From the NCBI GenBank assembly GCA_026874595.1, contig CM049318.1, positions 631,241 through 695,240 on the forward strand: a stretch of DNA of 64,000 bases, in the 5' to 3' direction. Within the stretch, counting starts at the first letter, position 1. The number at the start of each line of letters is the position of its first letter. Below are positions 1 to 11,746 of this stretch, piece after piece. A program made the position numbers and the translations under genes. Under the pieces are notes generated by a model, which was not told the origin of the DNA, searched no databases, and saw only the letters and a program-made list of their open reading frames with translations. This DNA is from Sipunculus nudus (taxonomy: Eukaryota; Annelida; Sipuncula; Golfingiida; Sipunculidae).

Positions 1-30
1 TTCGATGAACTTTCTGATTCCGCCAACAAA

Positions 31-1755
31 ATGGACGCCGGAAGTTTAAATCTCGACAGCCTTCAGCAGGTCATGGTGTATGGACAAAAAGTGGCCAAAT
101 TTCTCCCTGGTAGTTTCGTAGATATCATCAGCGATATCTTAAAAGTTTTAAGCTATCTTAAGAAATATTGTCTCAGTTTCTATAAAGGCCAGGACGATTA
201 TTACATGGAGACAGCCATACATTACGAGGCACAACGTAAGGATTTTCTCAGTGCAATCCAGGGACATGTAAATAGTATATCCGAAGTGTCAGATGCCTGC
301 AGGTTCACTGAGGGGTTGCAGGTCTCGCATTTCGGCTTCGCAGCCAATGAGCTCGCAAGGAGATGCGATGTGGGCCATTTGCCTGTTTTGCTTGCCTTCC
401 CACAATGTTGTGAGAACATTAAGAACGCTTGCCGAGGAATTCATAAATGGCTAGAAGCTGACGAGGTTTACGCAGATTTTATAAAACATGACATCACAAC
501 CCTAGAAGCCAAAGAGGAAATACTGACGAAACAAGTGAAAGAAGAAAAAGAAAAGGTTTACATCCTAGAACACAAGATAAGAACTAACAAACAGGAAGTG
601 GCCATGCAAGCTGAGGAACTCTCACGGCTGAAACCTCGCGAGATTCAACTTAATGAGGAACTGATGGCTTTTGTGAAGGAGCTTAAGCAAGCACAGATGG
701 AAATTCAGCTAAAGAAATCCCAACAGGAAGCGCTGCGGAGAAGGGAGTTTAATTATGATCATGATGAATATGACGAGCACTCAACCTCTATAAACAACGC
801 CATACTCCACCTGAAGCTTAATGTTATTCCTAACATTAACAAAAAAATTGAACAAGCCAAACAGAAGATGCAGTGGCTGGTAGATAAGAAATCACTGAAG
901 GAATACAAAGACCAGGAACTGCGAGTGTGTCTGGGGGAACTAGCTGATGCCCAAGACATCCTCAATGATAAAAAAACAGAACTATCAAGGGTGGAGAGAA
1001 ACTTGGCGCAGTTACGAGAAATCTACACCAGTAAGACCAGCCCAGAAGCCATGAAGAAGATTTTTCACAACATGCCAGTCGAAGCAAGGAATGCCCGATT
1101 TCGTAAAAGACAGGACATAGGCGGGAAAAGCCCCAGACCAGGTAAACACTTTGACCATGTGTGTTAATATTTAACAAATTCCTATTAAGGTTTGTACACA
1201 AAGGTTACCAAAATCCAATGATATGTTATGCGTATACGGCAAGAAAACAGTAAGCAAATATAATAGACAAGGGGTCAGGTTGTAAAACATAAACTGATTA
1301 TATAATAAATCACTTCATCGGGTTTCCATTTTTTTCCAGATCCTCTAAAACGTGCCATTCAAATAGCTGCCAAGAGTATTGAAAGTGAATGGATCAGTCT
1401 GTACCGGACGATCACCTTCCATCCTCCACGCTGCGATACCGAAAGAGATGCCGACATCAACATGATCATCCAGAAACGTTATAGGTCGGGCACGGATGCG
1501 CATGCGCTTGAGGCGCTCGAAAAATGGAGGCGATTACACACTCGGGCGTCGGTGGTTGATCTAAAAACAGCTCTTGTCCGAGTGCGGAGGAGCGAGATCG
1601 CGGATTCAATAGAAGAAGATTTCAAACGCAAAAGGTCGATCAGCAAAGCTTCTGTAAGAAGAAAGAGTAAAGCTAAATTATTATTGATGAGAAATTCCGT
1701 TTTTGCTGAGAAAAGACTGTACAATTCAAACTTGTCGTTACCGCGGGTCAAGTAG
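31..1755 (+). CDS. Coiled-coil protein with C-terminal death domain (two exons in window)
   Basis: Two exons give a 508-residue product: exon 1 is 31-1141, the intron is 1142-1339 (donor AG|GTAAAC, acceptor after a T-rich tract, TTTTTCCAG), and exon 2 is 1340-1755. The phase-1 junction keeps frame. Residues ~1-150 are helical and cysteine-containing with no domain I recognise. Residues ~155-350 are rich in Glu, Lys, Gln and Leu and look like coiled coil. Residues ~376-465 read as a death domain: a Trp in helix 1 (SEWISLYRT), then the helix 4 pattern ALEALEKWRR and a final helix ending IADSIEE. The last ~40 residues are very basic. Death domains bind other death domains in apoptotic or innate immune complexes; that role here is inferred from the fold. 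The frame stays open to base 1, so Met at 31 may be internal and the gene may extend upstream. A poly(A) signal lies at 1892. Confidence 0.85.
1142..1339 (+). other. Intron of the death-domain gene
   Basis: The donor is GTAAAC directly after AG. The acceptor follows a tract of T residues and ends CAG. Removing these 198 bases joins two reading frames that together make a continuous death domain, which is the main support for the model. Confidence 0.85.
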
Positions 1756-1891
1756 AAACGAGGTTACTCTCTCTTTCTCTCTCTCGCTCTCTCTGTCATA
1801 TTTGATGAGATGATTGTAAGAACAGCCATGTCTTGTTAATGCAGATGTTTAATGCCATACGCCATTCACTTATTTTCTTCTTTGATTTTGC

Positions 1892-1897
1892 AATAAA
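1892..1897 (+). promoter_or_regulatory. Poly(A) signal AATAAA of the death-domain gene
   Basis: A canonical AATAAA lies about 137 bases after the stop codon, following a CT-rich microsatellite in the 3' UTR (about 1768-1797). It is the first such signal downstream of the gene. Confidence 0.6.
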
Positions 1898-2880
1898 TAG
1901 AACAGAGAGTTGTAAATCATTTAAGTAATTAGATTTTTTGTTTGGGTTCGCTTACCTGTTTTCATTATATCGAGAGGGAGATATTTTCCGAGGTTAACAT
2001 ATTATTGAGGGAGTACTTCTTATTTAACAGGAAAAATGACGTGTCTTTCTCTTCCCGCACAACTTCATAGACAAACCGTTAAAAACGTTGCGACTCATAA
2101 GCTACATTAAAGGTGCCCATCCACCTACCTTTTGATAAAGAATTTATGTGATTTCCGGCCTCTTCTGTGTATATATTATTGATCTAGGGGTAATTTTGTT
2201 TGGAAAAAGTGATAAGAACGACTCGTGAAGGATGTATAAACTTGTTTATCAACTAGGTGTGTTTGCAAACACAGCTGATGTTGACAAACGGAAAAATAAA
2301 CATGTAACCTAAGGTGGTAGGTTGCATATATGCGGAGGTAGAAAGGTCAATTGTTGCAAAACGCCATTTGCAAAGCTCTGGTTGATCTGAATTGCTGTTT
2401 GATGCCCTTTCTGAATTTGTTTTGATTATTTTTGCGGGCCCCCACATCTTATAAACACGCCGATATGAACAAAACAAGCAGCCTGTGATATCCACGTTTC
2501 TGGCCTACTTTTTAAATAAAGCACCAAGGGATTACCTTTAGTTTATAAAAGTCGGATAGGTGTTTGACTCCCTTTAAAATTACCGATTTCAATGTGTTTT
2601 GATAAAACCTGACCTGTTTTAACGGTGCTGATATCCTGTACCATCTGGACATCCATAATCATGATACAGATGTTATACTAAACTGCACAGATTCATCATG
2701 TGGAAAACTGCACGTGACATCATTGATTATGATAGGCACATAGTGCGCCCGGTGATGTCAAACCCGCCTTATCGCGCTGCATCCTTAGTTCATACATAAG
2801 GCAACCAGAGTTCATTGGATATCGCATCCAATATCCACTGAAAATTCCATTTTACCGCGTGTCTCACCGCATTCCACGGA
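1898..2880. other. Intergenic, no gene seen
   Basis: No reading frame with recognisable content on either strand. The open stretch at 2253-2495 (minus) shows no domain and no splice context. The sequence is single-copy in appearance within this window. Confidence 0.5.
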
Positions 2881-3135
2881 CCAGTAAACGGCTGACGTTA
2901 AAATAATTTGAGCGAAGATATTTAATCAGCATGCCACAAACCGTGCGCCCAGTAAACGGCCGACGATAAAATAACTTGAGCGAAGACATTTTTTTTTCAG
3001 CATACTGCATACCGCGCGCCCGGTAAACGGCTGACGATAAAAGAAAACTTGAGCGAAGACATTTTTTCCCGCAAACCGCATACCGCGCGCCCAGTAAACG
3101 GCTGGTGATAAAATGACTTGACCGAAGAATTTTTT
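2881..3135. repeat. Tandem repeat, ~70 bp unit, about 3.6 copies
   Basis: The block GTAAACGGCTGACG followed by a run ending TTGAGCGAAGA recurs at about 2883, 2951, 3022 and 3092, giving periods of 68-71 bases. T-run length differences explain the period variation. The minus-strand open frame over it (2864-3202) is a by-product of the repeat. Confidence 0.8.
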
Positions 3136-4400
3136 TCCGCAACTTAAGCGTCGAAACCGTAAAAACGTTAAAATTGCTCATTGCAGGGGATAAATTGTAC
3201 ACAGTGTGGCGATGAAAATCCAGTATGAGATATTCACAGCACTTAGGTACCTTGTATACATTTGTTATGTTTCAATAAAATGTTACACATTTTTCTTTAT
3301 TTTGATTTATTATGGACAGTAGGGCCATGAGCGGGGCGGGTTTTGTCATTTGAAGACTTTGATATGTTTGCATAAAATGTTTTCAGGTGGTGTAAAAATA
3401 GTAATTTGAAAAGATAAATGTTAATATATTTTAATTTATTCCTAAGAACCCCTTACACTGACTGACAGTTGTAACAACACTATGCAAATATGTTTCTTTT
3501 CTAGGTATAAAGTCAATTTGTTTTACAAAATAGATGATGCATCATTAATCTGAAATCTAGATTTTAAAGAATTCTCCTTGCAGTGAGAGCTGGTCATAAC
3601 TGTGTATAAATTTACCTGGCCTGATGTATATGGACTGTAACCCTGTACTTGTGTCAGGTCTCACATATTACATAATATGGCTGGGCGTGAAGCAAGGGTT
3701 TGATTACCTTTGTAATAGACAAGTTGTGGCGACAGGTGGACTCCATATCTAATTGATTAATAAAACTCCATGTGCTGTCTTATTGTGACTGACACTGACC
3801 ACTGGCTGGTCAAATCCCTGTTTGGGTACTGCATAATGTGATGACTGCTATAAGAAACACCGCTCATTTATTTGTCTTCGTAACAAAATGGGGGCTCATT
3901 GCTAGCGAAGCGGTTGTAGTACAGGAATTTTACCCGAAATATGTGGTCAACCTCACACAAATTGCAACAAAAGCAAATGCAAATGATTTTGATTCCTAAG
4001 TATGTCCTTAATACCAGAAAAAAAAGTCCTAAGCCATTGTGCGGGGGGAAAGTTCGAAAATCGCCAAGTTTGATCCCGCAGAAAATAACTTTTATTTCAC
4101 CATACCTCAGCGCTCGAACAGAGTTGTATGAATGATCTCTCTTTTGTCATCATGCTTATTCTTGTTCCAGTAGTTTTGAAATAAAGTGTATTTCATGAAT
4201 TATAATACACTATGTTTTGAATATAGATTTTTAAAAAAAATCAGCACTCTGTGTATTCAAGGGACATCATGAGCAACACTATCTGAAAATGGCAATAATA
4301 ACCAAAGATATATGTAAAACCTTAACACTGTCTTATTCTGAAAATACATTACAATTTGTTAATCAACTCATCAACAAAAAAATTAGATATAATGATTACA
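3136..4400. other. Intergenic with one small dispersed-repeat fragment
   Basis: No gene recognised. At about 3866-3917 there is a ~50-base fragment (TTTGTCTTCGTAACAAAATG followed by GGGGCTC and a CTAGCGAAGCGG block) that matches parts of the unit tandemly arrayed at 10.35-12.4 kb. It is a stray, rearranged piece of that family. Confidence 0.55.
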
Positions 4401-4407
4401 TGTTTAA

Positions 4408-7400
4408 TTAGACTTCATCTTGTTCATCCTCATCACAAAGTGTTTGTTGTGAGTTCATGCAGCTAGAGCCCCTACAGTTTCCACAAGCCGGGGTGCACTC
4501 TATGTTCTTCTTTTTACATGTACATCTGAAGGTGCCGTAGTCAGTCTGACAATTGCATCTAATTATCTGCAGGAGCTTATCAGGAGCAGATGCCAGGTCA
4601 GTTTGAAGTGGCACAAACCCTTTGTCACACTTCTGCCATCCCCACTCAGTTGGTTTAAGTACACCCACTGATCCAATCCATTCCTGGACTTGCAAATACA
4701 CACGTAAGCTATGATGCCTTGCTGCCCATGATGTTGGTGGCAAGACATGTGGTTGGACATAAGATGAACTTGAAGCCACCTCACAGAACCGATGATACCG
4801 GAGAGAGTCCAGGGTGTCAGTTGCTTTTCCACTGTAGAGGATTACAAGTGCCGTCTCTCCAGCTTCTGCAACATCCTCGGTGGATGCTGGATGTGTCTTA
4901 AACACCTGGGCATGCTCACGGAATGCACCGTTTGCTTTAAATCTCTTTTAAAGCTCCCTTTCCGATCCCGTAAAGGCGAGACGTCGTGTCACACCCAAGA
5001 ATTGCATGTAGAAAAAGGACATTATCACATATGTCTTGACCAAGCAATTGCTTTGTTGCTTTGATATTCCAGATCTTAGGCTTCTTGGTCTTATTTGGCT
5101 CAGGACAAAAGAAAAGGTCATGGGATTCCAGGCTTGCGTGGTAGCAGAGTACTACTAGGAGGTCTGTGTCATTCCCGACTAGCACAGTGCTAGTGGTGGT
5201 AGCACACTGCACGGCCTTCTGCACAATTAGAAGGTCAGCATCTCCTGAGGCATGGTATGTCACACAATCTTTTTTTTTTTTGTAGTTCTTCACTGAGCAT
5301 AAAAATAAATCGCTGCTTGTTCTGTCTGTTGGCCAGGAATTGCTCCTTTTTCATTGTGACAGACATGTCAGCTGTAAATGTCACAGTTGCACCAGCCGTA
5401 CCTTTTGACCTTCTCTGATGTGTCATATCCTTCGTGTTATTACTCTCATAGCCATCAAACACAATAATACCATTTCCATACTTTTTCTCTACGTATTCTG
5501 TGTATCGGTCACAAATGTCTCTGTACGTGTCTCCACGGGACCATGGGATGCGTTGAACAAGTGCCCAACCATCCAACACATATTGATTTCCATCACCTGG
5601 GATATCTGCAGGAGCATCAGGTCCAATCAGATCCAGTATGGCATCAGCAAAGGCAGGCTTGTGTGCTTCTCGTAACAGAAGAGATGAATCAAAGAGAGCT
5701 GGCGGGTAGCTGCAGAGCTCATAACTAAGGGCAGACTCCAGTTCATCAGATCTCTGCGCAATGTTGATTAATCTCTGGAAGAGAAGCATAGGATCAACCT
5801 GGATTTGATCTCCATTGACCTACACAGATGACTTCATGCCAAGGGACACAGCTTGGTCTTTCCTCTTAAAGACATATTCAGTAGGTGTCCTCCCATCCAT
5901 GGACTTCAGTATCGCAGTCCCAACTGCCTGTGCAGTATCTACATTCACACTGGGCTTGGCATTGACACCAGTGGCGATATTCCGTAGACTTGGGTCATTA
6001 CTGAATGGATTATGCTCTTGCAGATACTGGAGAACTGCCTATGTGTCCTTCCAGTCACGAGTTTGTCTTGCTTTTGTCATGTCCTGATTTTGCTCCCCAA
6101 TGTTGTAACTGACCCCTGTGAACTCCTGCATGGATTGGTTTATCTCTGCACAGGCAGGCATCGACAGCAACCACGTCAGGCGCTCTGTCATCCCTCGGCC
6201 TCGTGTAAGCCCCCCACTAGTCTTCAAGCTTCTCATTAGAACCTGCTCAATGATCAGGTCAGGTGAAAGACCTACCCAGAAACGATTACTTCGCAGAATT
6301 GCATGGAACCCATCATCAAAATGTTGATGGACATCGGGGCATCGGGCCTCGAGGTCGTTCATCTGCTGCAAATAGAGCCGGGCAGATTTAGTGTAAAGAT
6401 TGTGGCCTGACGCTGCCAGGTAGGGCAGCATGTGTTGTATGGACTGAAGATGTAAGGTCCAATTTCCAGTTCGTTCTCCCCTGATGTAATTGCGTAAGAT
6501 GTCTATCATGTCCATGTACTGAACCCAGAGTGCTGAAGTTCTGGATGACATCTTCGTGGTCTCTGCACGTATCTGAAGATGAGCTTTGATTCTTTTTAAG
6601 ACATCGGACTGACAAACTTCTTCAGCAGTTATAGAACCATCTATCAACTTACGATAGAGAGTACAAACTTTATCTAAATCTGGATTATTTCTTGCAGTGG
6701 TTGCCTCTGTCGAATCTTCTCGCAGATCTGATTCTCCGCCAGAGATGTCTGATTTGTTTGTTTGGCATGGCAGAGGGGTACTAAGTACATGAGTCAGAAA
6801 TAGGGCTTTCAGGGCTGCATCTACAATGAAATGCGCACGGACTGCCCGGGATATGGCCTTACCACTCAGCATATGGACTACAGCGTTTGGGGCATAGATC
6901 AACTCCATCAGTTCTTGTAGCCCGGATGAAGCCATCAGGTGCCCTATGCATCCAAGGAAGCTCATCTCTGCATGAAAACCTCCCAACCGTAGGACGATTC
7001 TTTTGAGGTCGCTTTCCATGGGCTCAGATTGGATGATCATGGAAGCCTTCCACCAGAGCGGCTGATCAAAAGTGATAACCGGGGTGACTCCATGTTGTCG
7101 TGCATGCTTACAAATAAATGTCAGGGTCGAATATATGCATGTGTTGTCACTTGGATTCATGTCAATCATGGGCAGAAACATGATGGCTGCCTTGCCAGGG
7201 TGGTCACCATGATGCAAAGACTGCATCATTCCTGGCCATGCAGGTCTGGGAGAACCAAACAGGATGGATGCCTTCCAAAGAACATCAAGATTTTCAAAAC
7301 AGTTCTGGCCCTTGAGGTTGAAGAGCTTCTGGTAGGTAACTGATGTCATACCATGACTTTCTGCCTTGTGGTATGAGATCTGAACCCTTCCAACCATGGC

Positions 7401-8835
7401 CACGTCAGAGGATGTCACCTTAACCCTGGGGATTGGCCGGCTTGATCTGGTTGCAGGGGTGATAGTGGCAATCATCCCCATGCCATGGAATGTGTTGTGA
7501 CCATCCAGTGTGCAGGTATTATGATCAACATTGTCAGCTACATACTGGACAAACTCTGTTGTGAGATTAGGGATGTTTGTTCCGTGGTACTTTGCAGCAT
7601 GCGCTCAAACTGGTGCACTTCATGGTATGAGCAGCAGAACCCATGGTGATGAAGGGTGTCAATGAGGAATCGTGATGCAAAGTGGTGATATAGTTGAACG
7701 CCCAACCCAAACTGGAGTGGTGCAAGCAGGACTCGAGGTCTAGTTGCCTGCATCATTGCTTGTCCAATGGCAGCCACTTTGAGTCCAATTTTCTTCCCGG
7801 CAAATATTTCCTCAAGAAGTATCTTCAGCGTTTCCGGTAGATATTTAACACCAGTTTCATGTGATTCCAGGTCATGGCAAGATGGGTAGACTTCATGGCA
7901 TGTTTCAATGGCTTTAATGTCTTCTTTTATGAGCTTCGCAGCGGCTTGTACAAGCTTGAACTTCTCTTTGTCAGTGTTTGTTTCCCGCTGCTTATTGTAG
8001 AATTCCTGAAGCAGCACCCTGGCCGTTGTCCTGAAGGTGACTTCGTTTGGTTTACCATTGATCTCTGTGAAAATTATCCTTTCACCGAAAAATTCTGTAA
8101 GTTTCAATCTCATATAGCTGTAGCTGTAGGCTTCATGCTCAGTGTTTTCCAGTTTTTGTTGCATGAGATCAATTAGATCATTGACTGTGGTCTGCTCATC
8201 ATCATATTCCTCAATATATCTTGCAACCTCTATGAATGCTGCTGTCCTTTCATCAGACAGAGGCCGCCCAACCTTGACCCTTTTGGGGGCTTCTGGATTT
8301 GTGAGATGAGCCATTGGTATTTGCTTCTTTGTGCGGAAATTGGCGCTGCAAATCTGGTGGTATACTGCATCTGCAGCATGCAGATCATGTACATGCAATA
8401 CCCGTGCTTTCACAGTATCTGACCAATCATCTGCTCGTTCTAGGCACGTTGCCAAAAGTGTGTCCTTGAATTCGATAGTCTTGACTTGAATGACATCGTG
8501 CTTCTTCCTCTTCCTTCCATACTTGGCAGGTCTACCACAAAAGAGGCAATCAGTCATGAAAGAGAACATTGCCTCAGATGACCTGAGTGCATGACTTTCA
8601 CTGCTTGTGCTCTGTCTGGACTCTTCTTGCTTGACATCCTTGGCTATCTGATGGGGATTACAGTATGTTCTGCGACAGTCTTTGTGTACCTTTTCCCCCG
8701 GTACAGTGTAAATGCTGTCTTTCCTTGCGATACTGGCCTGGTTGATGGATGAACTCCCCTTTTCTCCGAGAGTTGACACCGAAGAACCATCAACAGACTG
8801 CTTGCAAATGGCACATTGTTCAGGAACCTCCATAT
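4408..8835 (-). pseudogene. Decayed multidomain gene: zinc motifs, FEN1/XPG-like nuclease, CXC tail
   Basis: A minus-strand coding region of about 1,470 codons broken into pieces. Piece 1 (8833-7538) has CxxC...HxxxC pairs (CAICKQ, KVHKDC) and a second cysteine/histidine set (CLFCGR ... VYHQICSANF), probably zinc-binding. Piece 2 (7481-6039) is a long helical middle. Piece 3 (5789-5235) holds IIVFDGYES, like the N-region VFDG of FEN1/XPG nucleases. Piece 4 (5293-4937) holds DADLLIVQKA, GNDTDLLVVL and GCDTTSRLYGIGKG, matching the XPG-I acidic motifs and the helix-hairpin GCDxxxxxxGIG. Piece 5 (4905-4408) ends in a CXC-type motif, C-x-C-x8-C-x-C-x6-C-x3-C-x2-C-x4-C. Breaks: frameshift ~7560-7600, TAG stops at 6039-6041 and 5820-5822, frameshift at the T-run 5271-5281, frameshift ~4940. 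It may be host-derived or transposon-derived; an intron-like acceptor just upstream argues against a simple retrocopy. Confidence 0.75.
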
Positions 8836-9502
8836 CTGTTGATAAACATGAAATAATAAATAATCATTATGGTAATACTTCTACTCACGAATGAATATCC
8901 CATTTTATAGTCATTTTGGCCTGACAAAAAAGTTAAGGTTTTAGACCATTCACAGAGATTGTATAAACGTGCATTTAGAGCTTGATCTCATGAAAACTTT
9001 TGAGATAAGCTTTTCAGAATTGTAAGGTATTTTTATTGAATTTTTGGTGAACATTATTTAGAAGGAAAGACAATATATGACATCACAATGCCAACAAAAT
9101 AGTATCAATTTAAAAATAAATCAGTATCCAGGATTTACGCAGTAAAATGACTGTAATATGCACACTCAAAGAAACCCAGTAACATATTGAAAACGGGAGG
9201 AGGAGGCAAGATTAAAAATAAGGAAAATCACTGGAAATAGCTAATATCTCCTAAGAAGCGGAACCCCCATTGATCCACCCCTGCAAATGCAAGGACATAT
9301 AACCCCAATATGATAAACTAAACTACATTAGATATAGCGTCTACATCAGAATTATCTTCCAGATATTGGACCATATGCTCCTGTTGGTTTATGAGATAAA
9401 TCATGAAAATAAATAATGAATGAATAAATAATAAATGAATAATGTTGAACTAGATTAAACATTTAGGAGTTCAAGTAAGTATTTTATTAAACAATATCTT
9501 AC
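8836..9502 (-). other. Probable intron upstream of the decayed nuclease-like gene
   Basis: On the minus strand there is a donor CTTCAG|GTAAGA (GT at 9502-9501) and an acceptor TTTATCAACAG ending at 8836, two bases before the ATG at 8833. The intervening 667 bases are AT-rich and non-coding in appearance. Confidence 0.5.
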
Positions 9503-9812
9503 CTGAAGGCGGCCTTGTTGTATTATTTTACCACTGCACAAAGCTTGTTTGACAGTCAGTCAAATCCATGGAGACCACTGACTGACAGGAAATCCATTCA
9601 CTGTTTGCAGGTGATAGGTTTGTTACAATGTTGCTGGACTGAGGTCCTGTACCTGTTGACCTGAGTGTTGCTGCGACACTCTCAGCGTGTTGTGTCCAGA
9701 TCACATATTCGTAATAGTATTGCTGGACTGAGGTATTGAGTTCACTAAAGTGTTGCTGCTTACTCGTCCCATTTGAATACTTGACCATCAGTGTTGTAAA
9801 GGAAATATTCAT
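9503..9812 (-). other. Possible 5' exon of the decayed nuclease-like gene
   Basis: A minus-strand open frame of 94 codons (9812-9528) ends 24 bases before the donor at 9502, so if transcribed it would be 5' UTR or an upstream reading frame, not in-frame coding for the nuclease. It contains a short imperfect duplication (TTGCTGGACTGAGGT at about 9631 and 9720). No domain recognised. Confidence 0.3.
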
Positions 9813-10353
9813 TTATTGTTTTATAACATGTATAAGTGTGTAACATAAAGGCCTATATAAAGATTACCATTTCTCACTCGGTACCCTATAAATTTGTTTA
9901 ATGCAATCTAGCCTTATAAGAATTGTCAATTTAGGCTACATTTTTTTTCAGAAGAGAGCCTACCATACTTTTTTCTGACAAATAAAAGAGGAGTGCAAGA
10001 ACACCCCCCCCCCCCCCTCATATCTCTTGTTTCCACTCTGTATCCACACAAACCCCCACATATGAGCTCTAGGAGTCATTAGATTAGCAAATTAAGGGCA
10101 GAATTAGATTCCGCAACCCCAAAAAAACTGAAAATGAGGTACTACATATAGTAATACCCTTTTATCAATTAAAATTGATGGATTCTAGTCCTCCTGGCGG
10201 CCATCTTGGATATTCCCAAATTTCAGGACTTTCCCCTTGGAGAATATCTTAGGACTTTTTATATGTTCAAAAGGATACCTTCTGGGATACAAAACAAATG
10301 AGATAGCTTTTGTTGCAATTTGTGTGAGGTCATGTTACAAAATGACTGTACTA
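9813..10353. other. Intergenic, low-complexity patches
   Basis: No gene seen. It contains a run of about 15 C residues near 10004-10018 and AT-rich flanks. Confidence 0.5.
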
Positions 10354-10597
10354 TTGGTACGCCGGACTAGTACGCCACCGACCTGGGTTCGACTCCCGGA
10401 TCGGCCCAGGATTTTCCCCTCATTTATTTGTCTTCGTAACAAATGGCACTCGTCTACCGTGACGGCTAACTTCGTGGCCCAGGGAATAAGCTCACCAAAG
10501 TGTGACTCCTGGGATAATTAGTCTTATTCTGATAGCAGAACGCTCTTAAGAGTCGGTGTTTTACGGGGTGACATAAAAGCGGACCGCAAAGCTTGCT

Positions 10598-11113
10598 TTG
10601 GCCGGGGAACCAATTCAATTCACAGACCAGATAAAATTTCTGGGGCTGACGGTTGATAAGATACTCACATGGGCGGCTCACATAAAGGATATCGAACAGA
10701 GGGTCAAAGCGAGACTAAAATGCGTAAGAGTGCTAAAAGCAGGGACAGGTGGCATGTCAACCGAAAGGTTGATATATCTTTATAAAGCCTGGATCAGACC
10801 GGTTATGATGTACGGCTGCATAGCCCTGATCTCAGCCAAAGAGCACCACATTAAGACACCTCAACGGCTTCAAATCAGAGCCTTAAGGACGGCCTTGAGA
10901 CTCCCGCCTCGAACCCGAGTATCTGTGCTTCACGAGAAGGCAGAAATAGAATATGTGAGAGATCACATTCTAAGGTTGAGCAAAGGCTATGTCGAAAAGG
11001 TGAAGCAAGAGAAGTTCTATAAAGACCTCAAAATGTGGCTCGACTGGCAAAAGATCAGTGGTAAGCGGAACCCCAGTATCATCACCCCACTAGAGAAAGT
11101 GGGGGAGGGGTAG
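10598..11113 (+). pseudogene. LINE reverse-transcriptase C-terminal fragment
   Basis: A 171-residue open frame reads as the end of a non-LTR reverse transcriptase. It has IKFLGLTVDKILTWAAHI (typical FLGxxxDxxLxWxxHI), then RLIYLYKAWIRPVMMYGC (the LYKxxxRPVxxYGC thumb-region block), then a basic helical tail. The catalytic palm motifs are absent, so it is 5'-truncated. It sits inside the tRNA-like array: the first array unit breaks off at about 10590 and the next starts at 11747. The family is Jockey/I/CR1-like in style; I cannot assign a clade. Confidence 0.7.
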
Positions 11114-11746
11114 AAAGGCTCCGGAGCTCTGCAGCGCCCGACTGCAAAAGTAAAATACGGGCCGTCCATTGGATGAGGACGTAAAATGGCGGTCCCGTGT
11201 CCAGAAGGGGACGGGCACGTAAAAGACCCCATACTGTTTTTCGATAGAAGAGTAGGCCAGCCTGTTGCCGGCAGTATGGAACCAGGCCCTGTAGAGCCAG
11301 CCGTTTGGTGGATAAAAGTTGAGGGGATCCCGAAAGGATCAGGGACAAGGCTCCGAGACGTAAAAACCGGGGGTCCGGTTAGGACCAGCAGGGACAAGGC
11401 TCAAGCATGATGGCACAAGCACCAGAAAAGGCTCCCGAGAAGGCTCCGATCGAACGAAAACTGTACCTGGTCGAAAGGGACAAGGCTCAGGGCGAAACTT
11501 ACGGTAGTCCAGGGGTAGGCCGATGACGCTCGGACATTACTGGCAGGTTGCTAGGCTCAGGCTCCCGGGAACAACTGGGGGATTCCCCGGTGGTGGACAG
11601 CCAGCGAGGGCGGGCCGGACCTGGCTGGCAGGCGTGTCAGTTCTGGCAACCTCAGTGCAGAGAGTGGGGGGGGGGGGTACCCGAAGAGGCAAAACTGCGG
11701 CGTAAAAACCCTAGTTATTGCCTGAGCGGTGTAACGGACATGGCAT
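11114..11746 (+). other. GC-rich region after the LINE fragment, probable 3' tail
   Basis: The stretch is distinctly GC-rich and purine-rich compared with the window, with repeated phrases such as GACAAGGCTC and a run of about 9 G residues near 11667. It carries several overlapping open frames because of base composition, none with a recognisable domain. It likely belongs to the same inserted LINE copy. Confidence 0.4.

Noticed and set aside
2864-3202. 112-codon minus-strand protein
   Set aside because: It overlays a ~70 bp tandem repeat and has no recognisable sequence.
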